Notes under the pieces: generated by a model
Database searches by the model: none
What the model saw: only the letters and a program-made list of their open reading frames with translations
What the model was told of the DNA's origin: nothing
Made by a program: the position numbers and the translations under genes
Source: Verrucomicrobiota bacterium
GTDB taxonomy: Bacteria; Verrucomicrobiota; Kiritimatiellia; JAHIZV01
Length of the DNA: 48,071 nucleotides
Assembly: GCA_018814445.1 (NCBI GenBank)
Contig: JAHIZV010000149.1
Span: 1 to 48,071, forward strand
Reading direction: 5' to 3'
Shown: positions 20,101 to 28,967 of the stretch, in pieces
How the letters are laid out: every line of letters starts with the position of its first letter
Numbering within the stretch: position 1 is the stretch's first letter

Positions 20101-22073
20101 CGATCGGTGCGACGTACACCGAGCAAGGCATCACGGTATCCGACAACAAGACGGTTACCATCGTGAACGACACAACCGCTCGCCTCTCTGCGGACCAGCT
20201 TGGGCTGACACATCAAATCACGGAAGGCGACTCCGTAAGCAACGATGTCCTGCGCATCTCCAACCGGGGGGATGGGACCGTCGATTTCACTGTAGGGCTC
20301 AGCGGCGCGGTTGGCTGGGTGTCAGTGGCCCCCAGCAGCGGGTCCGTCTCCAATAACGAGGTAAACGTCACGGTGATGTACTCAACCGAGGCCCTTCCGG
20401 TTGGGATTCACAGCGTTGATCTGCGAATCACTCCGACCACTGTTGCCGGGGAGGCGACCGCCATTCCGATCACGGTCATTGTCGAGCCCGATAGCACGGG
20501 GCAGCCCTATGTCGCCCTGTCTGCTCGTCGCACTGATGTGCCACGGGTCTCAGCCGCCGCAACAGCACCTGACGGCGGTTCCCTGCTTGTCGGGCATTTC
20601 TGGGAGCCAACCTCCGTGGCGGGGAGCAACCTCACAGCCGTCGGTTCACTGGGTGAAAGCGATGTGTTCGCCGTCCGCTTTGACGCAGCAGGAAATCTGA
20701 TGTGGTTACAGCAGTACGGCGGAGAATTTGAGGAGGAGGTTGACGACTGCATACCTCATCCTGCGGGAGGATGGCTGATGTGCGGCCATTTCCGCGAGAC
20801 GGGTGTCTTCGGAGCGCATTCGGTTGTTGCGGCCGGTACGGATGACAAAAGAGATGCCTACCTGGCGCGCCTCGACGATAGCGGAAACGTCCTTTGGGTA
20901 AGGCGTGCTGGCGGTGCAGAGACCGACTACGGAGAAGCCATTGCCACTGACAGTGCGGGCAACTGTATACTCTTTGGCGAGTTCACGGAGAACTGCACCT
21001 TCGATGGCGGCGGCACCACATTGACCGCTGTAGGAACCCGTTTCGATGTCTTCGTGGTGAAGTACAGCGCCACTGGAGGCTTCATCTGGGCGAAGGGTGC
21101 AGGCGGGGACGACTACGATACTGCCTCATGTGTGGGAGTGGACGGCACCGACGCCATCTACTTCGCGGGCAACTTCACCGACACCGCAACATTCGGCGGC
21201 ACCTCCCTGTCTGTGGAGGGGACTAGAAGCCGTGATGCCTACATCGCCAAGCTCAGTTCCAGTGGCAACTTCCAGTGGGCTCGCCGTTTCGGTGAGCCAG
21301 CCGGGGAAAGCTCCTCTGAAGACGTCGATTTTCTAACGCCTTCCAGCCAAGGCGGCATGTTCTTTGGTGGCTACTTCGACGGGCCGTGGACCATCCCTGA
21401 TGCCACCCTCCCTGACGCCGAGGGTGCGTTTGCTGGCCGGATCGAAGCTGATGGGGATGTTGCGTGGATTGACAATGTCTATGCAGACCACTGGGCTGAA
21501 AACGCTGAATTTGACTACGGCATGGAGATGGCAGATGGCGGGCTGTTGGCGGCCGGGAGCTATCGTGGGTGGTTTGAGTTCGGCTCCACCATCATCGAGC
21601 ACGATGAAGACGATCTTGAAGAGCACGAGATGATTGCGAAGTTTGCCCCCAACGGTGCGCCCGAGTGGGCTATCGCGATAACCTCTTCCAACAACACCAG
21701 CGTCCTTAGCTTGGATGCGGGCACAGGCAACAAAGTCCGTGCTTGGTTCTGGGCCGAGACTACCGTCAACCTGCCTGGCTACGGGTCGTTCGCCCTGAAT
21801 GGCAGCGACTGGATCGTGGTCGAGTTTGGTCCGCCCTCAGCCGAGATCCGTCCGGTACTGGACAACATGCGCATGGTGGAAGGTATGGTGCGCGCCCGAT
21901 TCTTCGGCATTCCGGGAGAAACCTACACTCTTCAACGGTGTCACAACCTCTTGGACAACGATTGGGACACGATACAGACTGGCGTCTTCTCCGATCTTGG
22001 CTGGATACTCTTCGAGGATGCCGATTCCCTCGGCACGACGAACTGCTTCTACCGCGTCTTGACCTCGCCGTGA
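17157..22073 (+). CDS. Very large secreted lipase-like alpha/beta hydrolase with Ig-like (BIG2-type) repeats, beta-propeller-like region and C-terminal domain
   Basis: ~1638 aa; signal peptide MNLRMLIMVLASAFISTAAFGQA; LIILVHGWNSG, HFIAHSAGS nucleophile elbow; repeated 'VT...DGTS...' Ig-like units; repeated 'YIAKLSSSGNFQWARRFG'-type blades. Confidence 0.85.
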   Translation: MNLRMLIMVLASAFISTAAFGQAHSDLADVPAGTRKLIILVHGWNSGDVDDMYAEGNWPALVSQLSSQADAQGWELLLYDWHDIASTGGVLGWDWQYGPVVAYQNGVEAAIEALLLGDDLGVALSEFGGAEPSLREVHFIAHSAGSWCARRAMSVMMQRHPYVVTQLTLLDPFVPDASLLYPYNTGLDNDYMESLATGPYQDRIYRIENYYATVNDITLSTQEEFSWRSGDINQDVSYFGQTIGYQYTGHGGPIGFYAESVQATDGPPVPSGQAQAPWEFTQIGFYRSLLYEWFLRPRITQQPVGVTASEGSEVTLSLAAQSSQGVSYSWYYEDGAFPVATGASYSFNINSGNAGRYVALAYNANGLIYSDVVVASIEEPDAPSISGVTPRTLLTSASRQLITITGSGFSASTTLRFHWDGETYYSQPEHFTYVNSGEVRYNVAVGTDGVGAWTVVAIDGGQESAPYAFTVVAAQATPLSLGIEGAASMFENDSENYVARVYYSDGTSSLVTPTWSEDSSATTISSGGQLSAGSVSSDTLVTITASFTANGVTVTDDHEVMVLNSGTGGGDTVELIENGDFADDDDHWTTSGNFYADDRFSNSHSDPGYAYLSLSDGSPGNNLNGEIVQYIDVPDGATDVSLEYWYHITTQESGGTAYDYLGVNVIRDGGGVVESETLSNLDANSGYQRRTINLSGVAGDRLLIGFGGSTDGSLPTVFRIDDVSVEATVPPALVNLAIEGPSSVLEEQSAQYTAVASFADGSEEVVDADDWDEDSSYASITSNGRLDTEEVTRDRSVGIDAEYTFNGVRKTAFKRVTIVNVRPAFTGVSISGPTVVNERSVIQYEAQALYSDGTSDDIDPLWTVNSPFASISVGGSLGIGEVRSNSTVTITASFTEEGVTQVGTLVVSVNDISNPRLPVSLAITGPAEVPEGRFGEYVATVYYDDGSSIAVDPDWTDNSALASVSAAGTLSVGSVLLDTDITIGATYTEQGITVSDNKTVTIVNDTTARLSADQLGLTHQITEGDSVSNDVLRISNRGDGTVDFTVGLSGAVGWVSVAPSSGSVSNNEVNVTVMYSTEALPVGIHSVDLRITPTTVAGEATAIPITVIVEPDSTGQPYVALSARRTDVPRVSAAATAPDGGSLLVGHFWEPTSVAGSNLTAVGSLGESDVFAVRFDAAGNLMWLQQYGGEFEEEVDDCIPHPAGGWLMCGHFRETGVFGAHSVVAAGTDDKRDAYLARLDDSGNVLWVRRAGGAETDYGEAIATDSAGNCILFGEFTENCTFDGGGTTLTAVGTRFDVFVVKYSATGGFIWAKGAGGDDYDTASCVGVDGTDAIYFAGNFTDTATFGGTSLSVEGTRSRDAYIAKLSSSGNFQWARRFGEPAGESSSEDVDFLTPSSQGGMFFGGYFDGPWTIPDATLPDAEGAFAGRIEADGDVAWIDNVYADHWAENAEFDYGMEMADGGLLAAGSYRGWFEFGSTIIEHDEDDLEEHEMIAKFAPNGAPEWAIAITSSNNTSVLSLDAGTGNKVRAWFWAETTVNLPGYGSFALNGSDWIVVEFGPPSAEIRPVLDNMRMVEGMVRARFFGIPGETYTLQRCHNLLDNDWDTIQTGVFSDLGWILFEDADSLGTTNCFYRVLTSP

Positions 22074-22517
22074 TCACGGCGGGAATCGCTCGCGGAGCGA
22101 GCGTAGGTCCTCGCCTATGACGTGGGATCGCGGGCCGTCCGGGTAGGCGTCGATGTCCCTGCTGAGCGCCTCGTAGAACCTGGTAGGATTGATGATGTTC
22201 TGCCAGGCCGTCAACCGGTAGGGCTCGGTCGGTAGCCCGTCCCGGTTGTCCCCGAACCAGCGGATCAGTTCCTCGGTAACGGGGTCGGGGTCGACGCGGT
22301 GTCGCCGGCCGCGTCGGGCCGTGGGTTTTGGCTTCGACTTCGGGGGTTCGGGCGGGACATACGCTTCAGACGGTTGTTTCGGAGTCTCACGCGTGAGGGT
22401 GTCCTGTGTTTCCCCGTCGGGGCGTGAGGTCGCCGTAGACCGTATGAAGCGTATGTTGCTCAGGGTCTTGATGACCTTGCCTGCCGGATGACCTGCGGAG
22501 TCCGCAATCTGTGTCAC
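22074..22517 (-). CDS. Hypothetical protein, translationally coupled to primase-helicase
   Basis: GTG start overlaps the upstream stop (GTGA) with GGAGG ribosome-binding site; 147 aa; start inferred. Confidence 0.6.
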   Translation of the reverse strand: MTQIADSAGHPAGKVIKTLSNIRFIRSTATSRPDGETQDTLTRETPKQPSEAYVPPEPPKSKPKPTARRGRRHRVDPDPVTEELIRWFGDNRDGLPTEPYRLTAWQNIINPTRFYEALSRDIDAYPDGPRSHVIGEDLRSLRERFPP

Positions 22518-25030
22518 GGAGCGACCTCCTTCAGGCCGACGTGGGCGAAGCCGCGTTGGTTCTTGTCGTTGCGTTTGATGTCCGTTCGTTTCGCGACCCG
22601 GTGAATCTCCATCATGATGTCGCTCACCTGGTGCTCGAACTGGCGCACCGTGACCGCCTGCCAAGCCTGCTCGTCGCAGAAGTTGTTGTAGGCGGTGAGT
22701 AGTTCGCTGACTGTCACGTCGGAACCGTCCTGCTTCCCGACACTCTCGCTCACGAAGTGGCGCACGCTGTCAGATTCGCAGAGCAAGGCATCGACGCGGC
22801 GGATCTGGTCCTCGGTCATCTGAATCTGGCCGTAGGTGTCCAGTTCGGCCAGGAGCCGGACCGCTCCTTCGATACACCAGTTGAGAATCCCCGGTCCTTC
22901 CGCCGCGACGAGCCGCCGGTCGAAGTTGGGAATGGGTTTCTCCGTCGGTGGCTGGTTGTAGTCGATGATGAGCAAGCGCCGCCGCCACGCCCCGGAATCG
23001 GCGTCGAGCCGGACGTGTAGCCTGCTGTTCGACGTGATGAGCACGTTGAACTCGCCGAAGACCTCGAACCTGTGTCGGCAATTCTTCTGCTCGGCGTTGA
23101 GCCGGTCGCCGCCGACCAGGGCCTTGAGCACGTAGGCCGACTTGTTGTTCAGGAAATCGCCCGGTACGTCCTTGCCGCTGAGCATGGTCTTCCCCACAAA
23201 CCCGGCAATCTCGAATCGCTCGGCCAGGTGTTGAACCCGGAGTTGGGCGACGTTGAAGGTCCCGATGACCGATTCCAGGATGTTCGCCAGCGTGGACTTC
23301 CCGCCGCCGGGCGTCCCTCGCAGCAGTAGAATCCGCTGAGAGGGGTTGCATCCAAGAAGACACTGCCCGGCGTACCGCTGAAGCAGGGAAATGTCCGCCT
23401 CCGACAATGCCGGCAGAAGCAGCTTCGCGAGGAACTCGGGACATTCCGCGGCCTCGTCGAAACAGATTTCTGAACGGTTGCGGGAGAAGTAGTCCGGACT
23501 GAACTCGTGAAACGTGGGCGGGTCGTCGGACAGGTGCAGGACACCGTTTCCCATGTGGATGATGTACTGCGACCGCCGGAACACGTCGGGTTTCTCGATC
23601 ATGCCCCGGAGTAGCCGGAGCATCTGCGCAAGCAGATTCTCGGTCCGCTTCTTCAGCAGAACCCCGCCGCCGCACTCGTGGAGGATTTGCCTCAAGGCGT
23701 GGCCGATTTCCACGATCACGCGGGATTCCGTCTTGGACTTCCAGAGCCCGGTTGCCGGGTCGTAGTCGTAGAACATGTTCAGGGTCGGTTCATGCAGAAT
23801 CAGGTTGTCGCGGGCGAACTTCGCCGCGACGAACATCTGATTCACGTCGGACGGTTCATCCTTGCCGTTCAGCATCACGGGCGGACCGTACTCCTGAACC
23901 AGGTCTTCATCGCCGGGCACGTCCACCACGGGATTCCGGGGCCGTTCATTCCGTCGCTCGGACCTTGGCTCAAACTTGGCTCTCAGCGCCTTCCAGTTGT
24001 TGCCCTTGCATCCGTCGTGCTGACACTTGAACCCGAGAACGCCGTCGGACTTGATCACGATGACCGCTGACCGGTTGGTGTGCTCGGAGTTGAATGGGCA
24101 GACACCGAGTATCCACTTGAAGCCGCCGTCGTAAGGCGTGGCCGGTCCCGGATGGCAGTCGCCGAGACGGGTGTCGATGAACTCCTGAACGCGGTCCTTG
24201 TCCCATGCCTGACCTCGCCTGCTCTCGCGCTTCCGTGCGGGCGGACGGGATTGTTCTGGTTCCTTGGCCGTGGGCGCTGCCGCCCCGGCCAGGGCGTCGA
24301 GCTTCTCCGTCGGAACGGGCTCGATGTTCTCTGGCACCCGGAGTAGACGCGACAGCCGATGGGTACGGCCAAGGTCGGGACAATCGTCCCCTTTCTCGGC
24401 TCTCGTTCCGTACAGCTTCACGATGCGGGCAGGATTGAAGACGGTAGTGTCGATGCTGACCGCCTCGTCGCTGAACCGCTGGTGCAGGGCTTCGAGACAC
24501 TGCTTCACCTGTGGGGTATCCGCCGGCAAGTCCACCCGATAGAGCAAGTGGTAGCCGTTGCCCGAATCTCCCGCGATGGGCTCGGGCCAAGCGTCCTCTT
24601 TCAAGGCGGTGTAGACCTCCCTTGCCTTGGCGTGGGCCTGTTCCTTCTCCTCGTCGCTGGCGGAGATCCCCGCCGGTCGTTTCGGATCGGCGTCCACCAA
24701 CAGCCACCGCCGACAGAGGATGTCCTTGTCGGCGGTGGTCTGGCCGTCCTTGGCCTCCGTGAACTTGTTGTGACTGCGTGCCAATAGGACTGGATTCACC
24801 GGGTTCATGGTCACGTAGATTCCCTTTGCGCCGACCAACCGAAGGTCGGTCAACGCTTGGGGCACCTGGGCCGGGTCGTCGAAGTAGCCGTAGATCACGC
24901 GGGGCGAGTATCGCCCGCCCCGTCGTGGTTCCAGAATCCGCACTTCGAAGACCTCGCCCGGAGCGACCAGAAGCGACAACGCTTTCTGGACCTCCGGCGC
25001 ATCGAGCATCGGCGTGGCGGCATCAGTCAT
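22514..25030 (-). CDS. Prim-pol (AEP)-zinc finger-SF3 helicase (phage/plasmid primase, D5/P4-like)
   Basis: LLVDADP (DxD), SGNGYHLLY, CQHDGCKGNNW zinc-finger-like, GTPGGGKSTLANIL Walker A; start at internal ATG 25030. Confidence 0.88.
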   Translation of the reverse strand: MTDAATPMLDAPEVQKALSLLVAPGEVFEVRILEPRRGGRYSPRVIYGYFDDPAQVPQALTDLRLVGAKGIYVTMNPVNPVLLARSHNKFTEAKDGQTTADKDILCRRWLLVDADPKRPAGISASDEEKEQAHAKAREVYTALKEDAWPEPIAGDSGNGYHLLYRVDLPADTPQVKQCLEALHQRFSDEAVSIDTTVFNPARIVKLYGTRAEKGDDCPDLGRTHRLSRLLRVPENIEPVPTEKLDALAGAAAPTAKEPEQSRPPARKRESRRGQAWDKDRVQEFIDTRLGDCHPGPATPYDGGFKWILGVCPFNSEHTNRSAVIVIKSDGVLGFKCQHDGCKGNNWKALRAKFEPRSERRNERPRNPVVDVPGDEDLVQEYGPPVMLNGKDEPSDVNQMFVAAKFARDNLILHEPTLNMFYDYDPATGLWKSKTESRVIVEIGHALRQILHECGGGVLLKKRTENLLAQMLRLLRGMIEKPDVFRRSQYIIHMGNGVLHLSDDPPTFHEFSPDYFSRNRSEICFDEAAECPEFLAKLLLPALSEADISLLQRYAGQCLLGCNPSQRILLLRGTPGGGKSTLANILESVIGTFNVAQLRVQHLAERFEIAGFVGKTMLSGKDVPGDFLNNKSAYVLKALVGGDRLNAEQKNCRHRFEVFGEFNVLITSNSRLHVRLDADSGAWRRRLLIIDYNQPPTEKPIPNFDRRLVAAEGPGILNWCIEGAVRLLAELDTYGQIQMTEDQIRRVDALLCESDSVRHFVSESVGKQDGSDVTVSELLTAYNNFCDEQAWQAVTVRQFEHQVSDIMMEIHRVAKRTDIKRNDKNQRGFAHVGLKEVAP

Positions 25031-25298
25031 TGGACACCGCCTTCCTGCTCCTCCTCTGATACGGCCGCAAGCCCCACAGGGGGCAGGCCGGAGCCGTACA
25101 TTCCCGGATGGCGGCTTCGTCCATCCAGCAGCATTCAAGGCACTTCGCCTTGATCGCCTGCCGTGGGGACGTTTTGCCCCGGTAAACGCGCTCGAACAGG
25201 GACTTCTTGCCGGGGGCGTCCTTCGACACCTGATCCAACATCTGTGCCCGTTTCTCGTCGCGAAACTCGTCGTCTCGGTTGGTTTGAATGGCAATCAT
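25023..25298 (-). CDS. Small Cys-containing hypothetical protein typical of mobile elements
   Basis: 91 aa; AIKAKCLECCWMDEAAIRECTAPACPLW; overlaps both neighbours. Confidence 0.65.
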   Translation of the reverse strand: MIAIQTNRDDEFRDEKRAQMLDQVSKDAPGKKSLFERVYRGKTSPRQAIKAKCLECCWMDEAAIRECTAPACPLWGLRPYQRRSRKAVSND

Positions 25299-25624
25299 TG
25301 GGACACCTCCGAGCCGTCGCCCGCCGGAGCGCCTTCCGACGCGAAGGCGGGCCCGTTGGCGAGTTGTTCGAGGTCGGCCCGGCGCACGCGGAAGCTGCCC
25401 GGAAGTATCTCAACCTTCGTCAACCGCCCGGACCGGATCATTCTCCACAGCGTCGCCCGGCTCACGCCAAGGAACTTGGCTGCGGCCGACATACCCAGCA
25501 GCAACGGCCCGCTGGTCGTCTCGACCCTTGCCGTAACCTTGCCGTCGAGAATCCTGTCAATCTCCGCCTGCTGGTTGGGACCGGCCTGGAGAATCTTCAT
25601 CAAGCGTTCGTTCTGATTCGTCAT
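25295..25624 (-). CDS. Excisionase/MerR-type helix-turn-helix DNA-binding protein
   Basis: MSAAAKFLGVSRATLWRMIRSGRLTKVEILPGSFRVRRADLEQL. Confidence 0.8.
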   Translation of the reverse strand: MTNQNERLMKILQAGPNQQAEIDRILDGKVTARVETTSGPLLLGMSAAAKFLGVSRATLWRMIRSGRLTKVEILPGSFRVRRADLEQLANGPAFASEGAPAGDGSEVSQ

Positions 25625-25636
25625 GGTCGGTCCTCC

Positions 25637-25831
25637 TTAGCAGTCGAAGAGTTCGAAGGTGGGTTTCCCGAGTACATCGGCAATGAGGCGCTTCGTCTCG
25701 GGGTCCGGCCGGGACCTGCCCGTCTCGTACCGCGAGATGTCGATTTCCTTCTTGCCGACCATTCCCGCGAGCTGGAGCTGGGTCAGACCCTTCCCCACTC
25801 GCGCCGCCTTCAGTCTGGTGTTGGTTGCCAT
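25637..25831 (-). CDS. XRE-family transcriptional regulator
   Basis: 64 aa; RVGKGLTQLQLAGMVGKKEIDISRYETGRSRPDPETKRLIADVL. Confidence 0.88.
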   Translation of the reverse strand: MATNTRLKAARVGKGLTQLQLAGMVGKKEIDISRYETGRSRPDPETKRLIADVLGKPTFELFDC

Positions 25832-25937
25832 TGGGCAATCTCCTGTTTGCTACAGTGGCGGAACCATTCCGCCGCTTGCCCGGCATGGCTGGATTTCTCG
25901 CGTCCGACTCTGGACAAACCGCGTCCAGAAACAGAAA

Positions 25938-25967
25938 GCCCCGTGGAGCGGGAACGCTTCACGGGGC
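25938..25967 (-). terminator. Terminator of the defence-like operon
   Basis: GCCCCGTGGAGCG-GGAA-CGCTTCACGGGGC hairpin followed on minus strand by TTTCTGTTT; 24 bp downstream of QueC-like stop. Confidence 0.75.
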
Positions 25968-25990
25968 GCTGAGACAGGAAAGTCGGTTTG

Positions 25991-28165
25991 TCAGTCGGAC
26001 CAGGTAACGCCGTCCGGCGGCTCGTAGGTGAACGTCTGCGCAACCTGGGCGCGGGTGCGTGACGATCGGCTGCCGGAATAGCGGGATGACGGTTCGATCA
26101 AGTGTTTCTGAAGGTGGTCGGCGAAGGCGTGGTAGACGCCGTTGCCGTTGCCTTGGTTGTCCTGAAACGCGGTGAGATTCTTCACAAGCCGGGTGATGGC
26201 CTGCCGCACACGGTCGTATGCTTTGGCGGCGTTACTGGTCTGCGTCGCAACCGCCTTGCTGAGGTGCTCGTCAATCTGCTCGACGATCCGGCTGGCCTCC
26301 CGCCGCTCCATCTCGTTGGCGTCGGGGTCGTCCTCGACCGCCGCATACTTCCGCCGGAGCTGCCACAGCCGGCGCGCGCCGTCCTTCTCGTCCATGCTGA
26401 GATTCCGCTCCTGAAGGCGGGCGTTGCGGCCAAGCGTGATCTTCTTCCCGGTTTCCGGGTCCAGAATCTCCGCCATTCCGTTCTTGTCGGTCTTCACGTC
26501 GCTGACTTCGGCCTCGATGTCGCAGACGTGGACAGGCTCCTTCGGCGGGTTCTTCAGAAGGTACTCGACGAGTGAGAGCCCCTTCTCATGCCCAATGGAT
26601 GCGCGCTCGCCGTCGAATACGATCTCCCAGTTTCCCCGGAACTGCCGCAGGCGGTAGCGCGGCCCTGGGTCTTCCGTGGCGACGGTGACCGGCGGAGGAG
26701 AGACGGCCGGGACGCAAACGACACTGCCGGTTTCGTAGACGATACGGAGCAGGCAGTCACCCGGCAGGGTCCTGTTGAAGATGTCGTCCACGTGTCGGGC
26801 AAGCATGGTCTTGATCGCCCGGCTGACCTCGTGGGCGTGGTTCTTGTAGAGTTCGAAGACCCTGCCCGCGGCGCTCGTCACATCGAGCCGGAGGTAGCGT
26901 AGGCAACGCGCTACTTCCGGGAACTCGGAGAACAGGTCGGCGATGTCGTGCAGGTTGTCCACGCTCGATGCCCGCGCAACGTAGGTCGCGAGCATCGTCT
27001 TGTCTTCGTGGTTCGGGAATGAGTCGGTGAACACGTTTCGCTCGTACTGTTCAATGGGGTCGAGCGATTCCGCGTTGGCGGCGACGATGGCGATACGGCG
27101 GTCGATACACTGCGAGCAGGTGCCGCAATGCGAATGCTCCTTTGTGCGCGTCCAGGTATGGGCGCAGCTCGTTGAAGGGCCGATGAGGTCGCCGCAGTCG
27201 GCCTTGATGAGTTGCTCGATCAAATCGCCCTTGGTGTACCAGATGAAAGGATTCTCCACCGCGAAGGGCTCACCGGCAACGAGCGTGAGCAGGTCTTGGA
27301 AACCCTGAATCACCCTCGGGTGGGTCGTTCGCGTCGCCCGTGCGCCGATGACCTGGGGGCACGTCGGCAGGTTCATGCTGACCACGCCGTTTTCGTAGAA
27401 CCGGACGGAAGACAGGCCGAGCATCCGCGCCACGGTCGCCCCGAGACAGACGTACAGGAACGAACGGGTCCGTTGGGTGTAGTCCCGGTTCAGCTTCGAC
27501 GATTTGTTGATCCGCACCGGGATATGAGTCGGCTTGAACGCTCCCGCCTTCGCGGCAAGAAGCTGTTCCAGAGCCCGGAGCCGGTTGTTCAGCTTGGCCG
27601 TGGGCCTGTGGTTCACCAACACAATCCGGTTCTTCTCCACCACACTTTCCTGAACCGCTCCGGCAAGCGAATCGAGCCCGCCCGAATACATGACAACCTG
27701 ATTCGGCCGTGCGCTGTTCGGCCCTGCGTCACTGAGTTGAAGATACTGCTGAAAAGGTGGTGCGCCGTGTGCCGGGTAGAAGGTGAACTCGAATACGTCA
27801 TCCGACAGGAACTCCAACGTCTGAGTGAGAACCTGCCCGACCTCGGCGGAACGCCACACGTCGGGGCATCGCACCGGGATATGGAGCCGCAACAGCCGCC
27901 GCCAGCGACTGCCCAGCGTGTCAACGTCCAGGCCGCCGCGCGTCAACGCCTGGTCGGCGCAGTAGACGTAGGCCGCGATTTCCAGAAGGTCTTGAAAGAC
28001 CGGGGGAACATCACGCATGAGCGGCTTGTGGATGTCGGCGATCTTCAGGCGCACGTTGCTTTCGTCCTTGCTCCCCCACAGGGTGAGCGCAAGGTGTCGC
28101 GCGCCGCTCTCGCCGGCATCAGGCGGTCCCGCGCCGCCGCAAGCTATGACATTATCATTCTGCAT
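25991..28165 (-). CDS. QueC-like PP-loop ATPase (QatC/Cap9-like) with long C-terminal extension
   Basis: 724 aa; VVMYSGGLDSLAGAV PP-loop; CAHTWTRTKEHSHCGTCSQCIDRR QueC-type zinc cluster; C-term IGHEKGLSLVEYLLKNP...VRQAITRLVKNL...TYEP. Confidence 0.82.
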   Translation of the reverse strand: MQNDNVIACGGAGPPDAGESGARHLALTLWGSKDESNVRLKIADIHKPLMRDVPPVFQDLLEIAAYVYCADQALTRGGLDVDTLGSRWRRLLRLHIPVRCPDVWRSAEVGQVLTQTLEFLSDDVFEFTFYPAHGAPPFQQYLQLSDAGPNSARPNQVVMYSGGLDSLAGAVQESVVEKNRIVLVNHRPTAKLNNRLRALEQLLAAKAGAFKPTHIPVRINKSSKLNRDYTQRTRSFLYVCLGATVARMLGLSSVRFYENGVVSMNLPTCPQVIGARATRTTHPRVIQGFQDLLTLVAGEPFAVENPFIWYTKGDLIEQLIKADCGDLIGPSTSCAHTWTRTKEHSHCGTCSQCIDRRIAIVAANAESLDPIEQYERNVFTDSFPNHEDKTMLATYVARASSVDNLHDIADLFSEFPEVARCLRYLRLDVTSAAGRVFELYKNHAHEVSRAIKTMLARHVDDIFNRTLPGDCLLRIVYETGSVVCVPAVSPPPVTVATEDPGPRYRLRQFRGNWEIVFDGERASIGHEKGLSLVEYLLKNPPKEPVHVCDIEAEVSDVKTDKNGMAEILDPETGKKITLGRNARLQERNLSMDEKDGARRLWQLRRKYAAVEDDPDANEMERREASRIVEQIDEHLSKAVATQTSNAAKAYDRVRQAITRLVKNLTAFQDNQGNGNGVYHAFADHLQKHLIEPSSRYSGSRSSRTRAQVAQTFTYEPPDGVTWSD

Positions 28166-28943
28166 CTTGTTCCGGGTCCGTCAGCATGGCCGACCGCATC
28201 TTCTCCAAGGCGTACCAGCCGAATCCGTCGGCCGACTCCCGCGAGATGTCTCCCGCTTCCTCAAAGCGGTGCTTCGAGAACCAGTCGCCGCTGTACTGCT
28301 CCACAACCACCGATGACTCGTCGCAGTGCGTCTTCATCGCCTGCTGGAACTGCGTCACCTGGTTCGTCGTGGCAAAAGCCTGCCCCTCGCCGATATGGCT
28401 GCTCATGGTCTTCGACAGGAAGTAGCCCATGAACTCGTTCGAGACGTGGGAGAAGAACGACCGGGAAAGTTCGCCGAAAGCCTTCTTCTTTCGCAGGTCT
28501 TGAAGGGCCACCCGGACATCGTGTTCCGACGGCGCGAAAAGCTCGGGAAGCCGGGCCTTCATGTGCTGGGTCACGGCCCGGATCAATGACCGCTGGGCCA
28601 TTTCGCCGAAGTCTGAACGGTCCTTGGTTCCGGCAAGCCGCCGGTCCATCGCGTCAGTGATGGCAACGATCACTTCCGGGAGTGACGTATCCTTCGGGAT
28701 ATGAACGCCGACCTTGGCAAGGTGCGCGGCCGGGTCTTCCTTGGAAGCGGCCACGGCAAGTTGAGTCAGGATATTGACGGCTTCGCGGAAGCCGGTGTCG
28801 TGCTGCGCGGTGGTGAGGGCCTTCTCCGATGCCCGGATGGTTGCGTCAGCAACCTTCTCGACATCCGCCCCGTTGGACACAAGGCTCGTGACCTTCTGCC
28901 ATGTCCGGGACTTCGGGAGTCCTTTTAGCAGTACATGGCCCAT
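28155..28943 (-). CDS. Unknown protein beginning Met-Gly, coupled to QueC-like gene
   Basis: 262 aa; MGHVLLKGLPKSRTWQKV; 11-nt overlap with QueC-like start; GGGAG-type ribosome-binding site upstream. Confidence 0.75.
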   Translation of the reverse strand: MGHVLLKGLPKSRTWQKVTSLVSNGADVEKVADATIRASEKALTTAQHDTGFREAVNILTQLAVAASKEDPAAHLAKVGVHIPKDTSLPEVIVAITDAMDRRLAGTKDRSDFGEMAQRSLIRAVTQHMKARLPELFAPSEHDVRVALQDLRKKKAFGELSRSFFSHVSNEFMGYFLSKTMSSHIGEGQAFATTNQVTQFQQAMKTHCDESSVVVEQYSGDWFSKHRFEEAGDISRESADGFGWYALEKMRSAMLTDPEQDAE

Positions 28944-28967
28944 TCAACCGGTCTCCCTTCGGATATG

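Noticed and set aside
25031-25294. N-terminal extension of the primase-helicase ORF to 25294
   Set aside because: Overlaps the 91-aa gene in another frame; the better start is ATG at 25030
25991-28165. Housekeeping queC of queuosine/preQ0 synthesis
   Set aside because: Protein is 724 aa with long extensions, sits in an island, and queD/queE/folE are not adjacent
25991-28943. Assignment as Qat or type IV CBASS
   Set aside because: QueC-like protein present, but no KAP ATPase, TatD nuclease, CD-NTase or TGT-like gene nearby
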